Shown here one piece after another: positions 22,580-30,658 of a DNA stretch of 42,433 bases (position 1 is its first letter; each line of letters begins with the position of its first letter). Under the pieces are notes generated by a model that was not told the origin of the DNA, did no database searches, and saw nothing but the letters and a program-made list of their open reading frames with translations. The stretch comes from Chloroflexota bacterium. Its GTDB lineage: Bacteria; Chloroflexota; Anaerolineae; Aggregatilineales; Phototrophicaceae. The stretch lies in contig JAPOYT010000092.1 of assembly GCA_026706445.1 (NCBI GenBank), forward strand, positions 1-42,433, read 5' to 3'. A program made the position numbers and the translations under genes.

Positions 22580-24157
22580 CTAGCTACTTAGCTTCCAGTA
22601 GTTATCGCCCACGTACTCGAAGTCTGGATTTGAGATCAGCGTGGCAAAGATCGGTCCCGGCGGGCAGCGCCGCAATATATTTAATGTGCTGTACAAGACT
22701 TTGGAATGCACCGTTCCTTGTGGGTTCTGGCGGCTCAGCTCCCCCAGCAGATTGCGCAGCAATTCGGACAGCGTTACGCGCTTCGTCTGAATCTCCTTGC
22801 CAAGTTTGTCGACATCCGGCAGATTGTTGACGCCAACAATAATGAGATCGTCATAATCGGCGCCGATCGCGCGTTTGGCGGTCTGAAAACGAAGCCGGTT
22901 GGTTTCCGTCCGCTCTACCAAAGGAATGTATTCAGTGCGCGGCCGATAATCGTCGAATTCGATTTCAATGCGACTGCGGTCATCGGTGCGGTTCAGATAC
23001 ACGTAAGCGCCAACAGGTAGATGATGCTTCTGGAATATCGGCGCCAATCCAAAAACATACTTGAATTCATGAACCACCCAGCAAGGGTAATCCTGCTTAT
23101 CCACGGCGTCTATTATCGTGATGGCGATGCGCGGCGTCTTCGCATCAGGAAAGATATACTGGGTTTCGGAGTTTATTGGTAAAGTGCCGACGCGTCGATG
23201 GGGATAGGTCAAAGTCAGGCTGACTTCGTCTTCGGGCGGCGGCGACGTGATAGGCGAATGCTCATCATCCAGGTCGTATTCCAATTGGAGCAATTCGCGC
23301 GTCAAGTGGCTGCGATCGTAGTCGATTGGCTGATAGAGCAAGATTGAGGGAACCTGCAGCGCCATACGCGGCAGAAGCCTAGTCAAATGCCAGAGGACTT
23401 GGCCCGCAGGTCCGACCTCATCAAACCGCTCGTCCTCATTCATCGCGTAATTGAGAGAAAAGATTTGCAATGGCAGAAGCGCGTCGCCCAGTCCACCTAT
23501 TTCATTGAGAATCTGCGCCGTCGCTAGCGGGCCGCCCTCATGCATATCGAGCGCGGCTTCGGCCAAATGCAAATGACCGATATCCACCTCTACCATCAGC
23601 TCGCGCACAAACCAGGTTCCGGCGATTCGAACCAGATCGGGATTGCGCTCCAAGGCGTCATTAACCTGCTCAATGATGTTGGTAGACGGTTCGCTGAAAA
23701 TATCGTCGATGGTGTAATCAGTGTCCACTTGGCTTGGGTGTCGGTTCAAATCGTGGTCATTTAGGGGGTGTTCAGCCTCGTATTCCACGACAAATTCTCG
23801 CAGCCCATTGGTGGTCTGTCGGCTGGCGGAATCAAACTCGACCGCGGCAATTTTGATCGGATTCCGGTCAGTATTCTGCCCATTGCGCAGGCCGACTACG
23901 GTGGCTGTAGCGTAATCCAGATACGAGAATGTTAGGCGATCGCCAACCGCGTAAGTCTCGCAAGGCCGGTAAACTTTGGTACCCTCGTACTGTTCCCGCA
24001 ATTGCAGGCGCAGTTCGCTTTCACGAGCATTGATAATTTCTGTTGCAAGCTGTGCTGCCGAGAGGGGCGTTTCTTTTTCCAGCAGGAGGTTGGTGATGCC
24101 ATCAATGTCTTCGGCGCCGATTGAAAAACTATATGCCCAATGTTGTGCCGGGAGCAA
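22580..24157 (-). CDS. uncharacterised protein with repeated winged-helix-like (HARE-HTH-like) segments
   Basis: A 525-residue protein starting with TTG, nine bases after a perfect GGGAGG on the minus strand. The N-terminal part (about 17-65) looks like a winged helix (ITNLLLEKETPLSAAQLATEI), followed by VYRPCETYAVGDRLTF and a small beta-rich domain to about 130. At about 155-250 come two further helix-turn-helix-like blocks, VNDALERNPDLVRIAGTWFV and LHLAEAALDMHEGGPLATAQ, with the notable string NEDERFDEVGPAGQVLWHL. The C-terminus again reads like a winged helix ending VGDNYWKLSS. The pattern R/Y-V-x-x-TW-x-[LV] resembles HARE-HTH domains of RNA polymerase delta and chromatin proteins. No enzyme motif is seen. 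It heads the three-gene operon. Confidence 0.78.
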   Translation of the reverse strand: MLPAQHWAYSFSIGAEDIDGITNLLLEKETPLSAAQLATEIINARESELRLQLREQYEGTKVYRPCETYAVGDRLTFSYLDYATATVVGLRNGQNTDRNPIKIAAVEFDSASRQTTNGLREFVVEYEAEHPLNDHDLNRHPSQVDTDYTIDDIFSEPSTNIIEQVNDALERNPDLVRIAGTWFVRELMVEVDIGHLHLAEAALDMHEGGPLATAQILNEIGGLGDALLPLQIFSLNYAMNEDERFDEVGPAGQVLWHLTRLLPRMALQVPSILLYQPIDYDRSHLTRELLQLEYDLDDEHSPITSPPPEDEVSLTLTYPHRRVGTLPINSETQYIFPDAKTPRIAITIIDAVDKQDYPCWVVHEFKYVFGLAPIFQKHHLPVGAYVYLNRTDDRSRIEIEFDDYRPRTEYIPLVERTETNRLRFQTAKRAIGADYDDLIIVGVNNLPDVDKLGKEIQTKRVTLSELLRNLLGELSRQNPQGTVHSKVLYSTLNILRRCPPGPIFATLISNPDFEYVGDNYWKLSS

Positions 24158-24243
24158 GGCGGGGCGCCTCCCTGAGTAGGTCGTTTTCTGCGGAATGTCG
24201 GTTCGAGTGATGTCAACTGGATGTCAGTGCTTTCGACGCAGCA

Positions 24244-24273
24244 ATCCTACTGTATTCTTGCGCATTCAGTCAA
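24244..24273 (-). promoter_or_regulatory. predicted promoter of the three-gene unknown operon
   Basis: On the minus strand TTGACT (24273-24268) and TAGGAT (24249-24244) are separated by 18 bases. The -35 matches five of six and the -10 four of six consensus positions. Predicted transcription start is about 80 bases before the TTG start codon. Confidence 0.45.
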
Positions 24274-24393
24274 GCGGTACTTGGGCGAAATTTCTAGCGT
24301 GTAAGCTGATGCCAAGGCCCAGGTTTGGGTCGAATGCCTGTCCGCGCCTCTTGGACATTTCAGCAACTGATCGCGCGCGTGTTCAGGACGCGG

Positions 24394-24422
24394 TTGACCG
24401 TCTGGATTTGCTGGACTATACT
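24394..24422 (+). promoter_or_regulatory. strong predicted promoter of rpmH-rnpA-yidD-yidC cluster
   Basis: TTGACC (24394-24399) and TATACT (24417-24422) with a 17-base spacer; each hexamer differs from the sigma-70 consensus at one position. It is about 45 bases before the rpmH start codon, as expected for a ribosomal protein gene. Confidence 0.8.
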
Positions 24423-24465
24423 TACCGCTTGTGATGCAATCTAGCACTAGATAGAGGCGCGATCA

Positions 24466-24645
24466 ATGTCGACTAAACGTACCTGGCAGCCAAAGGTTCG
24501 CCGGCGTAAGCGTGTGCATGGATTCCGCAAACGCATGAGCACGCGGGGCGGGCGGCGCGTTCTAAAAGCCCGTCGTCTTCGCGGACGCCACCAACTTGCC
24601 GTAATGCCAAACCATGTCAAGAAGACTAACTGGAACGCCAGCTAG
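24466..24645 (+). CDS. rpmH: 50S ribosomal protein L34 (bL34)
   Basis: A 59-residue, highly basic protein. The hallmark [20 protein letters not shown] is at residues 4-23, followed by [21 protein letters not shown], exactly the bL34 pattern. The family is usually 44-50 residues; here the C-terminus carries about ten extra residues ([13 protein letters not shown]). The gene is followed after 3 bases by rnpA, the universal order. Its promoter is at 24394-24422. Function is structural, in the large subunit near the exit tunnel. Confidence 0.97.
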   Translation: MSTKRTWQPKVRRRKRVHGFRKRMSTRGGRRVLKARRLRGRHQLAVMPNHVKKTNWNAS

Positions 24646-24648
24646 TCG

Positions 24649-24990
24649 ATGAAACCCGCATTGCGGTTGCGCCGCTCCGCCGACTTCGCGCGGGCTGGAC
24701 AATTTGGCGCCGTCTACCGGCATCCGGCTGTGTCGATAAGCGTTTGCCGGAATGAATTATCGCATAATCGTTACGGTATTGTGACGTCAAGGCGGCTGGG
24801 CAAGGCGGTAATTCGCAACAGATGCAGGCGCCGCCTGCGTTCGATTCTATCGCATCTGCATGCTGGAGCGTCTCAGGGATTCGATGTGGTGGTTGTCGCC
24901 AAGCCTGCAATCATTGAGCAACCGTTCAGCGACCTGCAACGTATACTGGGAAGGTTGCTGCTAAAAGCGCGGCTCATCGGGAAGTGCTAG
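24649..24990 (+). CDS. rnpA: ribonuclease P protein component
   Basis: Protein subunit of RNase P, which removes 5' leaders from precursor tRNAs together with the RNA subunit (not in this window). The 113 residues contain [17 protein letters not shown] at the start, [20 protein letters not shown] in the centre (the RNR motif, about 46-65) and RRRLRSIL, all typical. It lies 3 bases after rpmH and 1 base before yidD in the most conserved bacterial order, and should be transcribed with them. Confidence 0.95.
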   Translation: MKPALRLRRSADFARAGQFGAVYRHPAVSISVCRNELSHNRYGIVTSRRLGKAVIRNRCRRRLRSILSHLHAGASQGFDVVVVAKPAIIEQPFSDLQRILGRLLLKARLIGKC

Positions 24991-24991
24991 A

Positions 24992-25213
24992 ATGCTAAGG
25001 TGGGCGATGCTAAAGATGATTCGGGGCTACAAGCGATTTCTTTCGCCGTTGCTACCCAGCGCCTGCCGCTTCACACCTACATGTTCGGTCTATGCTTATG
25101 AGGCGATTGAAGCCTATGGTCCTATGCAGGGGATGTGGATGGCCTGTCGTCGGATCTTGCGCTGTCATCCGCTTCATCCCGGCGGCTACGATCCGGTCCC
25201 GCCGAAGGAGTGA
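24992..25213 (+). CDS. yidD: membrane protein insertion efficiency factor YidD
   Basis: Small membrane-associated protein that helps YidC insert membrane proteins. The 73 residues contain the family hallmarks [20 protein letters not shown], then [10 protein letters not shown] and [17 protein letters not shown]. The start could also be the ATG at 25007, which has AAGG a few bases upstream and would give [12 protein letters not shown], closer to the usual N-terminus. It lies between rnpA and a lipoprotein gene, with yidC one gene further on. Confidence 0.94.
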   Translation: MLRWAMLKMIRGYKRFLSPLLPSACRFTPTCSVYAYEAIEAYGPMQGMWMACRRILRCHPLHPGGYDPVPPKE

Positions 25214-25216
25214 TTC

Positions 25217-26392
25217 TTGCCAAAGCTGAACTGTGCGCGTACCGGGCTTGTAACGCTTTTGATTCTGGCGTTGTTTCTCGCATCGGGCTGCGTTGGCGCG
25301 CGTATGGGTGTGAGCTGGCCCTCTGTCGGTTTGATCACCGTAAACGGCGAGGAGAATATAACACTGGCGTATAACAATGATGTCGCCGTCCTAAACCCCG
25401 CCAATGGCGCGCCTCTTCGCTTGATTAATCCAATAAGCGGGCAAGCCATGCTCGATAGCGAAAATAATCCCCGCAGTTGGATTCTGCACGGGTCCAATAA
25501 CGAAGGAGCGCAGTTCTACAGCCTTCCCGTCGTTGTGGATGACGAGACGATGCTGGTCGCCGCTAACAATGGGAGACTGCTCATACTGGATTCGGTCTTG
25601 CTGGAGGCGACGCAGTCAATCACGCTGGCGGACAAGGTCGTCGCTAATACCCTCGAAGCGGATGGCATACTCTACTTGCCATATCAAAATGGTGGGTTGA
25701 GCGCTCGTTCAATGGTGGATTATCGCGAAATCTGGCGCTTCCATACCGAGGAAGGCATCTGGGCGACTCCGCTATTGGCAGGCGAAATGCTTATCGTAAC
25801 TTCGATTGACCATCATTTGTATGCGCTCGACCGCAGCAGCGGGCAGCGCATTTGGTCGGTCGATTTGGGCGGGAGCGTGGCCTCTACGCCACTTTTGGCG
25901 AACAATCGACTGTATGTCGGAAGCTTCAACAAGAGCTTCTTTGAAATCTCGCTCGACGGCGAGATTCTCAACCGATACGACACGCAGAACTGGGTGTGGG
26001 GCACGCCGGCGATTGATGAGAGAGGCGTCGTCTATGTTGCCGATCTGAGCGGTTTTGTCCATGCGCTTGACACGGAGCGCAATCTTTCGGAGATTTGGTC
26101 CAGTCAGGTCGCGGAGCGGGGCATACGAGCGGGACCTATCGTGCATTTGGACCGAGTTATCGTGGCATCGCGCGACGGACGGGTCTATTGGCTGGACAGG
26201 CGAGATGGCGTGCTAATTAACTCCAGGGAAATTGACAACCGTCCGGAATTGCTCGGCGATATGCTGTTTCTGGCGCCGAGCGAAACCTTGAATATTGATG
26301 TACCGCTCTTGATCGTTGCATCGGTCGATGAAGGCCGATTGCTGATCGCCTTTGAGGTCGATGGGCGGCAAGCCTGGGTTTATCCACGGTAA
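25217..26392 (+). CDS. PQQ-like beta-propeller lipoprotein (BamB-like)
   Basis: A 391-residue exported protein. It begins with TTG, and AAGGAG at 25205-25210 six bases upstream fixes this start. The signal peptide LVTLLILALFLASGC ends in a lipobox with C25, so it should be lipid-anchored on the outer face of the membrane. The rest consists of repeated propeller blades with PQQ-like patterns: GLIWA-type VDYREIWRFHTEEGIWATPL, HHLYALDRSSGQRIWSVDLG, GFVHALDTERNLSEIWSSQV and GRVYWLDRRDG. BamB, the best-known relative, works in outer-membrane assembly; here the place between yidD and yidC suggests a role in membrane protein biogenesis. That is inference. Confidence 0.88.
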   Translation: MPKLNCARTGLVTLLILALFLASGCVGARMGVSWPSVGLITVNGEENITLAYNNDVAVLNPANGAPLRLINPISGQAMLDSENNPRSWILHGSNNEGAQFYSLPVVVDDETMLVAANNGRLLILDSVLLEATQSITLADKVVANTLEADGILYLPYQNGGLSARSMVDYREIWRFHTEEGIWATPLLAGEMLIVTSIDHHLYALDRSSGQRIWSVDLGGSVASTPLLANNRLYVGSFNKSFFEISLDGEILNRYDTQNWVWGTPAIDERGVVYVADLSGFVHALDTERNLSEIWSSQVAERGIRAGPIVHLDRVIVASRDGRVYWLDRRDGVLINSREIDNRPELLGDMLFLAPSETLNIDVPLLIVASVDEGRLLIAFEVDGRQAWVYPR

Positions 26393-26415
26393 TCCGCCGA
26401 TGAGGGCATGACCGA

Positions 26416-27309
26416 ATGTGGGACTTAATCCTAAATCCGTTTGTGACGATCCTAGCCTGGCTCTATGCCGCCTTGAACCAGGATATCGTTCTGGCGATAG
26501 TCGTACTTACCGTGATCATTCGCTTCCTGACCTACCCGCTTCTGGCAAAGCAGCAAGAATCTTCGCGCAGAATGCAGCAGCTTCAACCGCAACTGAAGAA
26601 GCTCCAGGAGAAGTACAAGAACGACAAAGAAAAAATGTCGCAGGCGCAAATGAAGCTCTACCGGGAGAACAAGGTCAATCCCGTTGGCGGCTGCTTCCCG
26701 ATGTTGATACAGTTTCCCATTTTGATTGGTCTGTATCAGGCGATCTTCTTTGCGCTGGCCGCCACGCCCTTCCAACTGGTCGACTTGTCTGAACGCCTGC
26801 TGATACCGGGCTTGGATTCACTGATCCCATTGCAGAGAATGTGGACGCCGATTCCGCAGTTGGCCTCGATACTGCCCGAGCTTGACCTGACGCTGGCGCC
26901 GACAGAGAATCCTCACTATTCGCTGATTCTTCCGCTGCTGGTGTTAATCACCACCTGGGCGCAGCAGAAGCTGACGATGATGACCACCAAGCAGAAGTCA
27001 GACAAAGACGACGACGATGAAGACGAAAAGCCGCGCGGCGGGCAGGCGCAGATGATGCAAAGCATGACGACAATCATGCCCATTATGTTTGGCTTTTTCT
27101 CCATGACATTTTCGGTGGGGCTGTCGGTATATTTTGTAACGTCGAACCTGATAGGCATCGTGCAATATAGTCCGCAGGGTCGAAATGTCCTGGACAAACT
27201 GTTTCGCAGCAAGAAGACCGATGAAGCGCCGGTAGAGATTGAGCTCGACGATGATGTACCGGCGAAAAAGCCTCGAAAACGCAGAAAAAAGAAACCGCGC
27301 AAGAGATAA
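26416..27309 (+). CDS. yidC: membrane protein insertase YidC/Oxa1 family
   Basis: Inserts and folds inner-membrane proteins, alone or with SecYEG. The 297 residues match the short SpoIIIJ/Oxa1 form with no large periplasmic domain. A first membrane helix reads IVLAIVVLTVIIRFLTYPL, with the conserved pore arginine R36. A cytoplasmic coiled hairpin LQPQLKKLQEKYKNDKEKM follows, then GGCFPMLIQFPILIGLYQAI, LILPLLVLITTWAQQKL and a final helix pair MPIMFGFFSMTFSVGLSVYF. An acidic loop KSDKDDDDEDEK and a strongly basic tail (KKPRKRRKKKPRKR), which may bind ribosomes, are notable. It lies between the lipoprotein gene and jag. Confidence 0.95.
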   Translation: MWDLILNPFVTILAWLYAALNQDIVLAIVVLTVIIRFLTYPLLAKQQESSRRMQQLQPQLKKLQEKYKNDKEKMSQAQMKLYRENKVNPVGGCFPMLIQFPILIGLYQAIFFALAATPFQLVDLSERLLIPGLDSLIPLQRMWTPIPQLASILPELDLTLAPTENPHYSLILPLLVLITTWAQQKLTMMTTKQKSDKDDDDEDEKPRGGQAQMMQSMTTIMPIMFGFFSMTFSVGLSVYFVTSNLIGIVQYSPQGRNVLDKLFRSKKTDEAPVEIELDDDVPAKKPRKRRKKKPRKR

Positions 27310-27349
27310 GCAGTTGACACGGTTGCGCCACAAACACAGGACTTGAACC

Positions 27350-28099
27350 ATGGAAATGATCGAAGTTACCGCCAACTCTGTCGACGCGGCGATCAGCAAA
27401 GGATTGGCTGAACTCAACGCGACACCAGGCGATGTGATGATCGAAGTGCTCGAAGAGCCCAACACTGGCTTGTTCGGTTTTGGAGCGCGTGAGGCGCGCG
27501 TCAGAATCGTATTGATCGGCCGGCGAAAAGGCGAGGAACGCGACGAGACCGTCGACGAGACCGTCGAAGAGGCGCGCAACGAGCCCGATGCGCAAGATAG
27601 TTTCCCCTTGCCTGAAGTTTCCGAAGATGAACTGGATGAAGACGCCATCGTGGGCCGGCAAGTGCTGGTCGAACTACTAGAGAAAATGCGGATTGACGCC
27701 CAGGTCAATGTTCATCGCGCCGATGACGATGATGACGAGGATCCGCACTGGATGCTCAATGTCTCTGGCAAACGTATCAATCGCCTTATCGGGCGCCGCG
27801 GCGAGACGCTTTCCTGTTTGCAGCATGTCGTGCGCTTGATCTGCAGCCGACGGCTCGAACGGCGCGCTAACGTCATCGTTGATGTGGCCGGCTACAAGAC
27901 AGGCAGATCAAAGCGGCTGCGCGGCTTGGCGCAGCGCATGGCCAAGCAGGCGGTGCAACAGGGACGCACAATCACTCTCGAGCCAATGCATGCCAATGAA
28001 CGGCGAATCATCCATCTGACGCTGCGCGGAAGGCAAGATGTGCTGACACGAAGCGTCGGCGAAGGTCGGACGCGCAAAGTCACGATCGTTCCCCAATAA
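27350..28099 (+). CDS. jag: RNA-binding protein Jag / KhpB
   Basis: A 249-residue RNA-binding protein of the SpoIIIJ-associated family. It has a Jag-N domain (about 1-50; MIEVTANSVDAAISKGLAEL, then NTGLFGFGAREARVRI), an acidic linker, a KH domain with the loop IGRRGE (about 145-150) and an R3H domain near the C-terminus (ANERRIIHLTLRGR). In other bacteria it pairs with KhpA and affects sRNA or mRNA function and cell elongation. It follows yidC as usual. No KhpA gene is in the window. Confidence 0.93.
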   Translation: MEMIEVTANSVDAAISKGLAELNATPGDVMIEVLEEPNTGLFGFGAREARVRIVLIGRRKGEERDETVDETVEEARNEPDAQDSFPLPEVSEDELDEDAIVGRQVLVELLEKMRIDAQVNVHRADDDDDEDPHWMLNVSGKRINRLIGRRGETLSCLQHVVRLICSRRLERRANVIVDVAGYKTGRSKRLRGLAQRMAKQAVQQGRTITLEPMHANERRIIHLTLRGRQDVLTRSVGEGRTRKVTIVPQ

Positions 28100-28185
28100 G
28101 CGCCACTTACCGGACCGATAGCAGGCAAACGGCGAATTCGCGCGCCGTCATGTCGCGGCATGCAGCCCCTAGGTGAGTAACCGCC

Positions 28186-29034
28186 TTGGTTTCAGAAATC
28201 AATGTTTTGCTGATTGGTCACATGACGGTTGACCTGGTAGCGGAAGGGCGCATGCTGGGTGGAACCGTATCTTATGCCGCGCCGACCTACGCTGCCTTCG
28301 ATCATCGAGTGGGCATTCTGACCAGCGCCGCATCAGATGAGCCGCTTCTGGAGCATTTGCGGGCTTATGGCGAAGTGGCGGCGCGGCCAAGCAAGCACTC
28401 CCTAACTTATGAAAATGTTTATAGCGAGGGTGGTCGGCAGCAGTTCGTGCGGGCAACAGCCTGTCCCATCACTTTCGATGACGTTCCAAACGAATGGAAG
28501 AGCGCGCGCTACGTTCATCTCGGTCCGCTTGCTGGGGAGATCTGCCCGCTGGAGATGGCGCGAGGATTTCCCAAAGCGACGATCATGCTGACCCTGCAAG
28601 GCATGCTGCGGCGCTGGGGCGCCGATGGATTGGTCAAGTTCCGGCCTTGGTTGGACGAAGAAGCGCTGCGCCGCGTCAGCATCGTCGTGTACAGCGAGGA
28701 GGATGTCAGCCAATTTACCCAACTGACGGAGGAGCTTCGCCGGAAATGCAAGCACGTGGTGGTCACAAACGGGCGCAAGGGTGGCGCGTATTATCACGCT
28801 GGCGAAGCGATTCTCTATGACAGCCTTCCGGTAGAGCCGCTGGACTTGACGGGGGCGGGCGATGTCTTTGCCGCTTCGCTCTTGGGCTCGCTGCCGACAG
28901 TCGGTAAAGACTTCGAGAAAGCGACGCGCCTAGCCGGCCGATTGGCGGCCTACTCGGTGACGCGCGCCGGGCTGGACAGCGCGCCGACCAAAGCGGAAAT
29001 CGCCAGGGAACTGCGCAATCTAGCGGAGGATTAA
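28186..29034 (+). CDS. PfkB-family carbohydrate/nucleoside kinase
   Basis: ATP-dependent kinase of the ribokinase superfamily, substrate unknown. The 282 residues have a ribokinase-like start (INVLLIGHMTVDLV, GGTVSYAAPTYAAFDHRVG) and the second PfkB signature DLTGAGDVFAASLLGSLP at about 222-239, including the catalytic Asp and anion hole GAGD. The start is TTG with AGGTGAG at 28171-28177. The length is at the short end of the family. The next gene, an amidohydrolase, begins 3 bases after its stop, so the pair is probably one operon. Confidence 0.85.
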   Translation: MVSEINVLLIGHMTVDLVAEGRMLGGTVSYAAPTYAAFDHRVGILTSAASDEPLLEHLRAYGEVAARPSKHSLTYENVYSEGGRQQFVRATACPITFDDVPNEWKSARYVHLGPLAGEICPLEMARGFPKATIMLTLQGMLRRWGADGLVKFRPWLDEEALRRVSIVVYSEEDVSQFTQLTEELRRKCKHVVVTNGRKGGAYYHAGEAILYDSLPVEPLDLTGAGDVFAASLLGSLPTVGKDFEKATRLAGRLAAYSVTRAGLDSAPTKAEIARELRNLAED

Positions 29035-29037
29035 CCA

Positions 29038-30639
29038 ATGATTCACGCCATTCTTCTCGATGGAAATATCGTTACGCTTGACCGAGCGGCGCCCCGCGTT
29101 AGCGCGCTGGCTATCAGTTTCGGCCGAGTGGTCGCCATTGGCGTCGATGCCGAGATACGGCGCCTTGCGGCTGCGAAAACATCGGTGATCAATCTGGACG
29201 GCAAGACAGTCATTCCAGGTCTGACCGACGCGCACCTGCATTGGGAAGCGCAGGCGCGGGCGATGCGATCCGTAAACGTATTCGAAGTTCCGGCGAAAGC
29301 GATGGCGGTTGAGCGGGTTCGAGAGCGCGTCAACGAAAGGCCGGCGGGCGAGTGGATACTGGGACAAGGCTGGGCGCAAGACTTATGGCTCGATCGCGCC
29401 TTCCCGAGCAAAGCCGATCTCGATGAAGTCGCGCCGCATCATCCTGTTTATCTGAGCGCCAAGAGCGGGCATGCCGCCTGGGTCAATTCAGCCGCATTGC
29501 AGCGCGCTGGCATCTCAAGCGGCACAGGCGATCCCGAAGGCGGACAGATCATGCGCGATTCGGCTGGCGCTCCCACCGGAGTCCTGCTCGAAACAGCGAT
29601 GGATCTTGTCAGCGAGCGCATTCCGAATCCGACGAGCGAGCAGTTGGCTGAAATGATGCTGGATGCGCAAGCGCTTGCTTTGCGCTCTGGCATCACGATG
29701 ATTCATGATTTCGACGAGCCGTCTTGCCTGGTCGCCCTGCAAGTGCTGCGCGAACGCGGCGATCTAGCATTGCGCGTACTGAAGCAGATCAATCAAAAGT
29801 GGCTGGACGCCGCGCTTGACTCGGGCTTACGCAGTGGATTCGGCGACGACTGGCTCCGCATTGGCGCGCTCAAGCTCTTCGCCGACGGCGCCTTGGGACC
29901 CAAAACCGCGCTGATGTTCGAGCCCTATCTGGGCGAGCCGGAAAATTATGGCATGGCGGTAGTCGACAAGGAAGAAATGATCGAATACGTCAGCCGAGCC
30001 AGTGAATTCGGCTTGCCCTCAAGCATCCACGCCATCGGCGACAAAGCGGTGCATGACGCGTTGGATGTATTCGAAAGCGCGCGCCGGCAGGAAGCGCAGC
30101 GGGGTGAAAAGCCCACCGAGCGCCGTCACCGCATCGAGCACGTTCAAATCATTCATCCGAATGATGTGGGTCGTCTGGCGGAACTGGATGTGATCGCGTC
30201 CATGCAGCCTATCCACGCTACATCCGACATGCTCACCGCCGATCGTTATTGGGGCGAACGAACGGCTTATGCTTACAATCCGCGCCTGCAATTGGATCAG
30301 GGCGCGCGCGTCGCCTTTGGCTCGGATGCGCCGGTGGAGCCGCTCAACCCGTTTCAGGGCATCTATGCCGCGGTGACCCGCCAGCGCAATGGTCGACCGG
30401 CGGGCGGTTGGCAGCCGGCGGCGCGATTGAACCTGCACGAGTCCTTGCTCGGCTTCACGCAGGGACCGGCCTACGCCGCCGGCATGGAAAACCGCTTGGG
30501 CAAACTGGTCGAAGGTTATCTCGCCGACCTAATCGTGCTTGATCGTGACATCTACCAAGTTGAGCCCGAGTCATTGCTCGAGCTCAAGGTCTTGGCTACG
30601 ATGGTCGGTGGCGAGTGGCGCTTCCGCGATTTCGACTAG
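29038..30639 (+). CDS. amidohydrolase, YtcJ-like metal-dependent hydrolase
   Basis: A 533-residue zinc-type amidohydrolase with an N-terminal beta-sandwich (AILLDGNIVTLDRAAPRVSAL) and the metal motif VIPGLTDAHLHW (the HxH at about 66-68). The TIM barrel follows, with LKLFADGALGPKTALMFEPYL, SSIHAIGDKAVHDAL, HRIEHVQIIHP and the metal Asp region VAFGSDAPVEPLNPFQGIY. A C-terminal sandwich strand reads GKLVEGYLADLIVLDRD. The physiological substrate of this class is mostly unknown; some members deacetylate or hydrolyse imides. It lies 3 bases after the PfkB kinase gene. Confidence 0.9.
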   Translation: MIHAILLDGNIVTLDRAAPRVSALAISFGRVVAIGVDAEIRRLAAAKTSVINLDGKTVIPGLTDAHLHWEAQARAMRSVNVFEVPAKAMAVERVRERVNERPAGEWILGQGWAQDLWLDRAFPSKADLDEVAPHHPVYLSAKSGHAAWVNSAALQRAGISSGTGDPEGGQIMRDSAGAPTGVLLETAMDLVSERIPNPTSEQLAEMMLDAQALALRSGITMIHDFDEPSCLVALQVLRERGDLALRVLKQINQKWLDAALDSGLRSGFGDDWLRIGALKLFADGALGPKTALMFEPYLGEPENYGMAVVDKEEMIEYVSRASEFGLPSSIHAIGDKAVHDALDVFESARRQEAQRGEKPTERRHRIEHVQIIHPNDVGRLAELDVIASMQPIHATSDMLTADRYWGERTAYAYNPRLQLDQGARVAFGSDAPVEPLNPFQGIYAAVTRQRNGRPAGGWQPAARLNLHESLLGFTQGPAYAAGMENRLGKLVEGYLADLIVLDRDIYQVEPESLLELKVLATMVGGEWRFRDFD

Positions 30640-30658
30640 GCAAGCAGCCAAGGCCGAT

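Larger units (their letters stand above)
24158..24465. other. divergent intergenic region between unknown operon and rpmH
   Basis: This 308-base gap holds two promoters pointing away from each other, listed separately (24244-24273 minus; 24394-24422 plus), and the ribosome binding site of the TTG-started gene at 24167-24172. I see no coding sequence in it that looks real and no DnaA-box cluster, although rpmH regions are often near the replication origin. Confidence 0.5.

Noticed and set aside
27314-27319. TTGACA just upstream of jag as a separate promoter
   Set aside because: No -10-like sequence lies at a 16-18 base distance, so it is probably chance; jag is likely read from the rpmH or yidC transcript.
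28129-28148. Hairpin ACGGCG/CGCCGT after jag as a terminator
   Set aside because: The stem is short and no T-run follows, so it is not supported as an intrinsic terminator.
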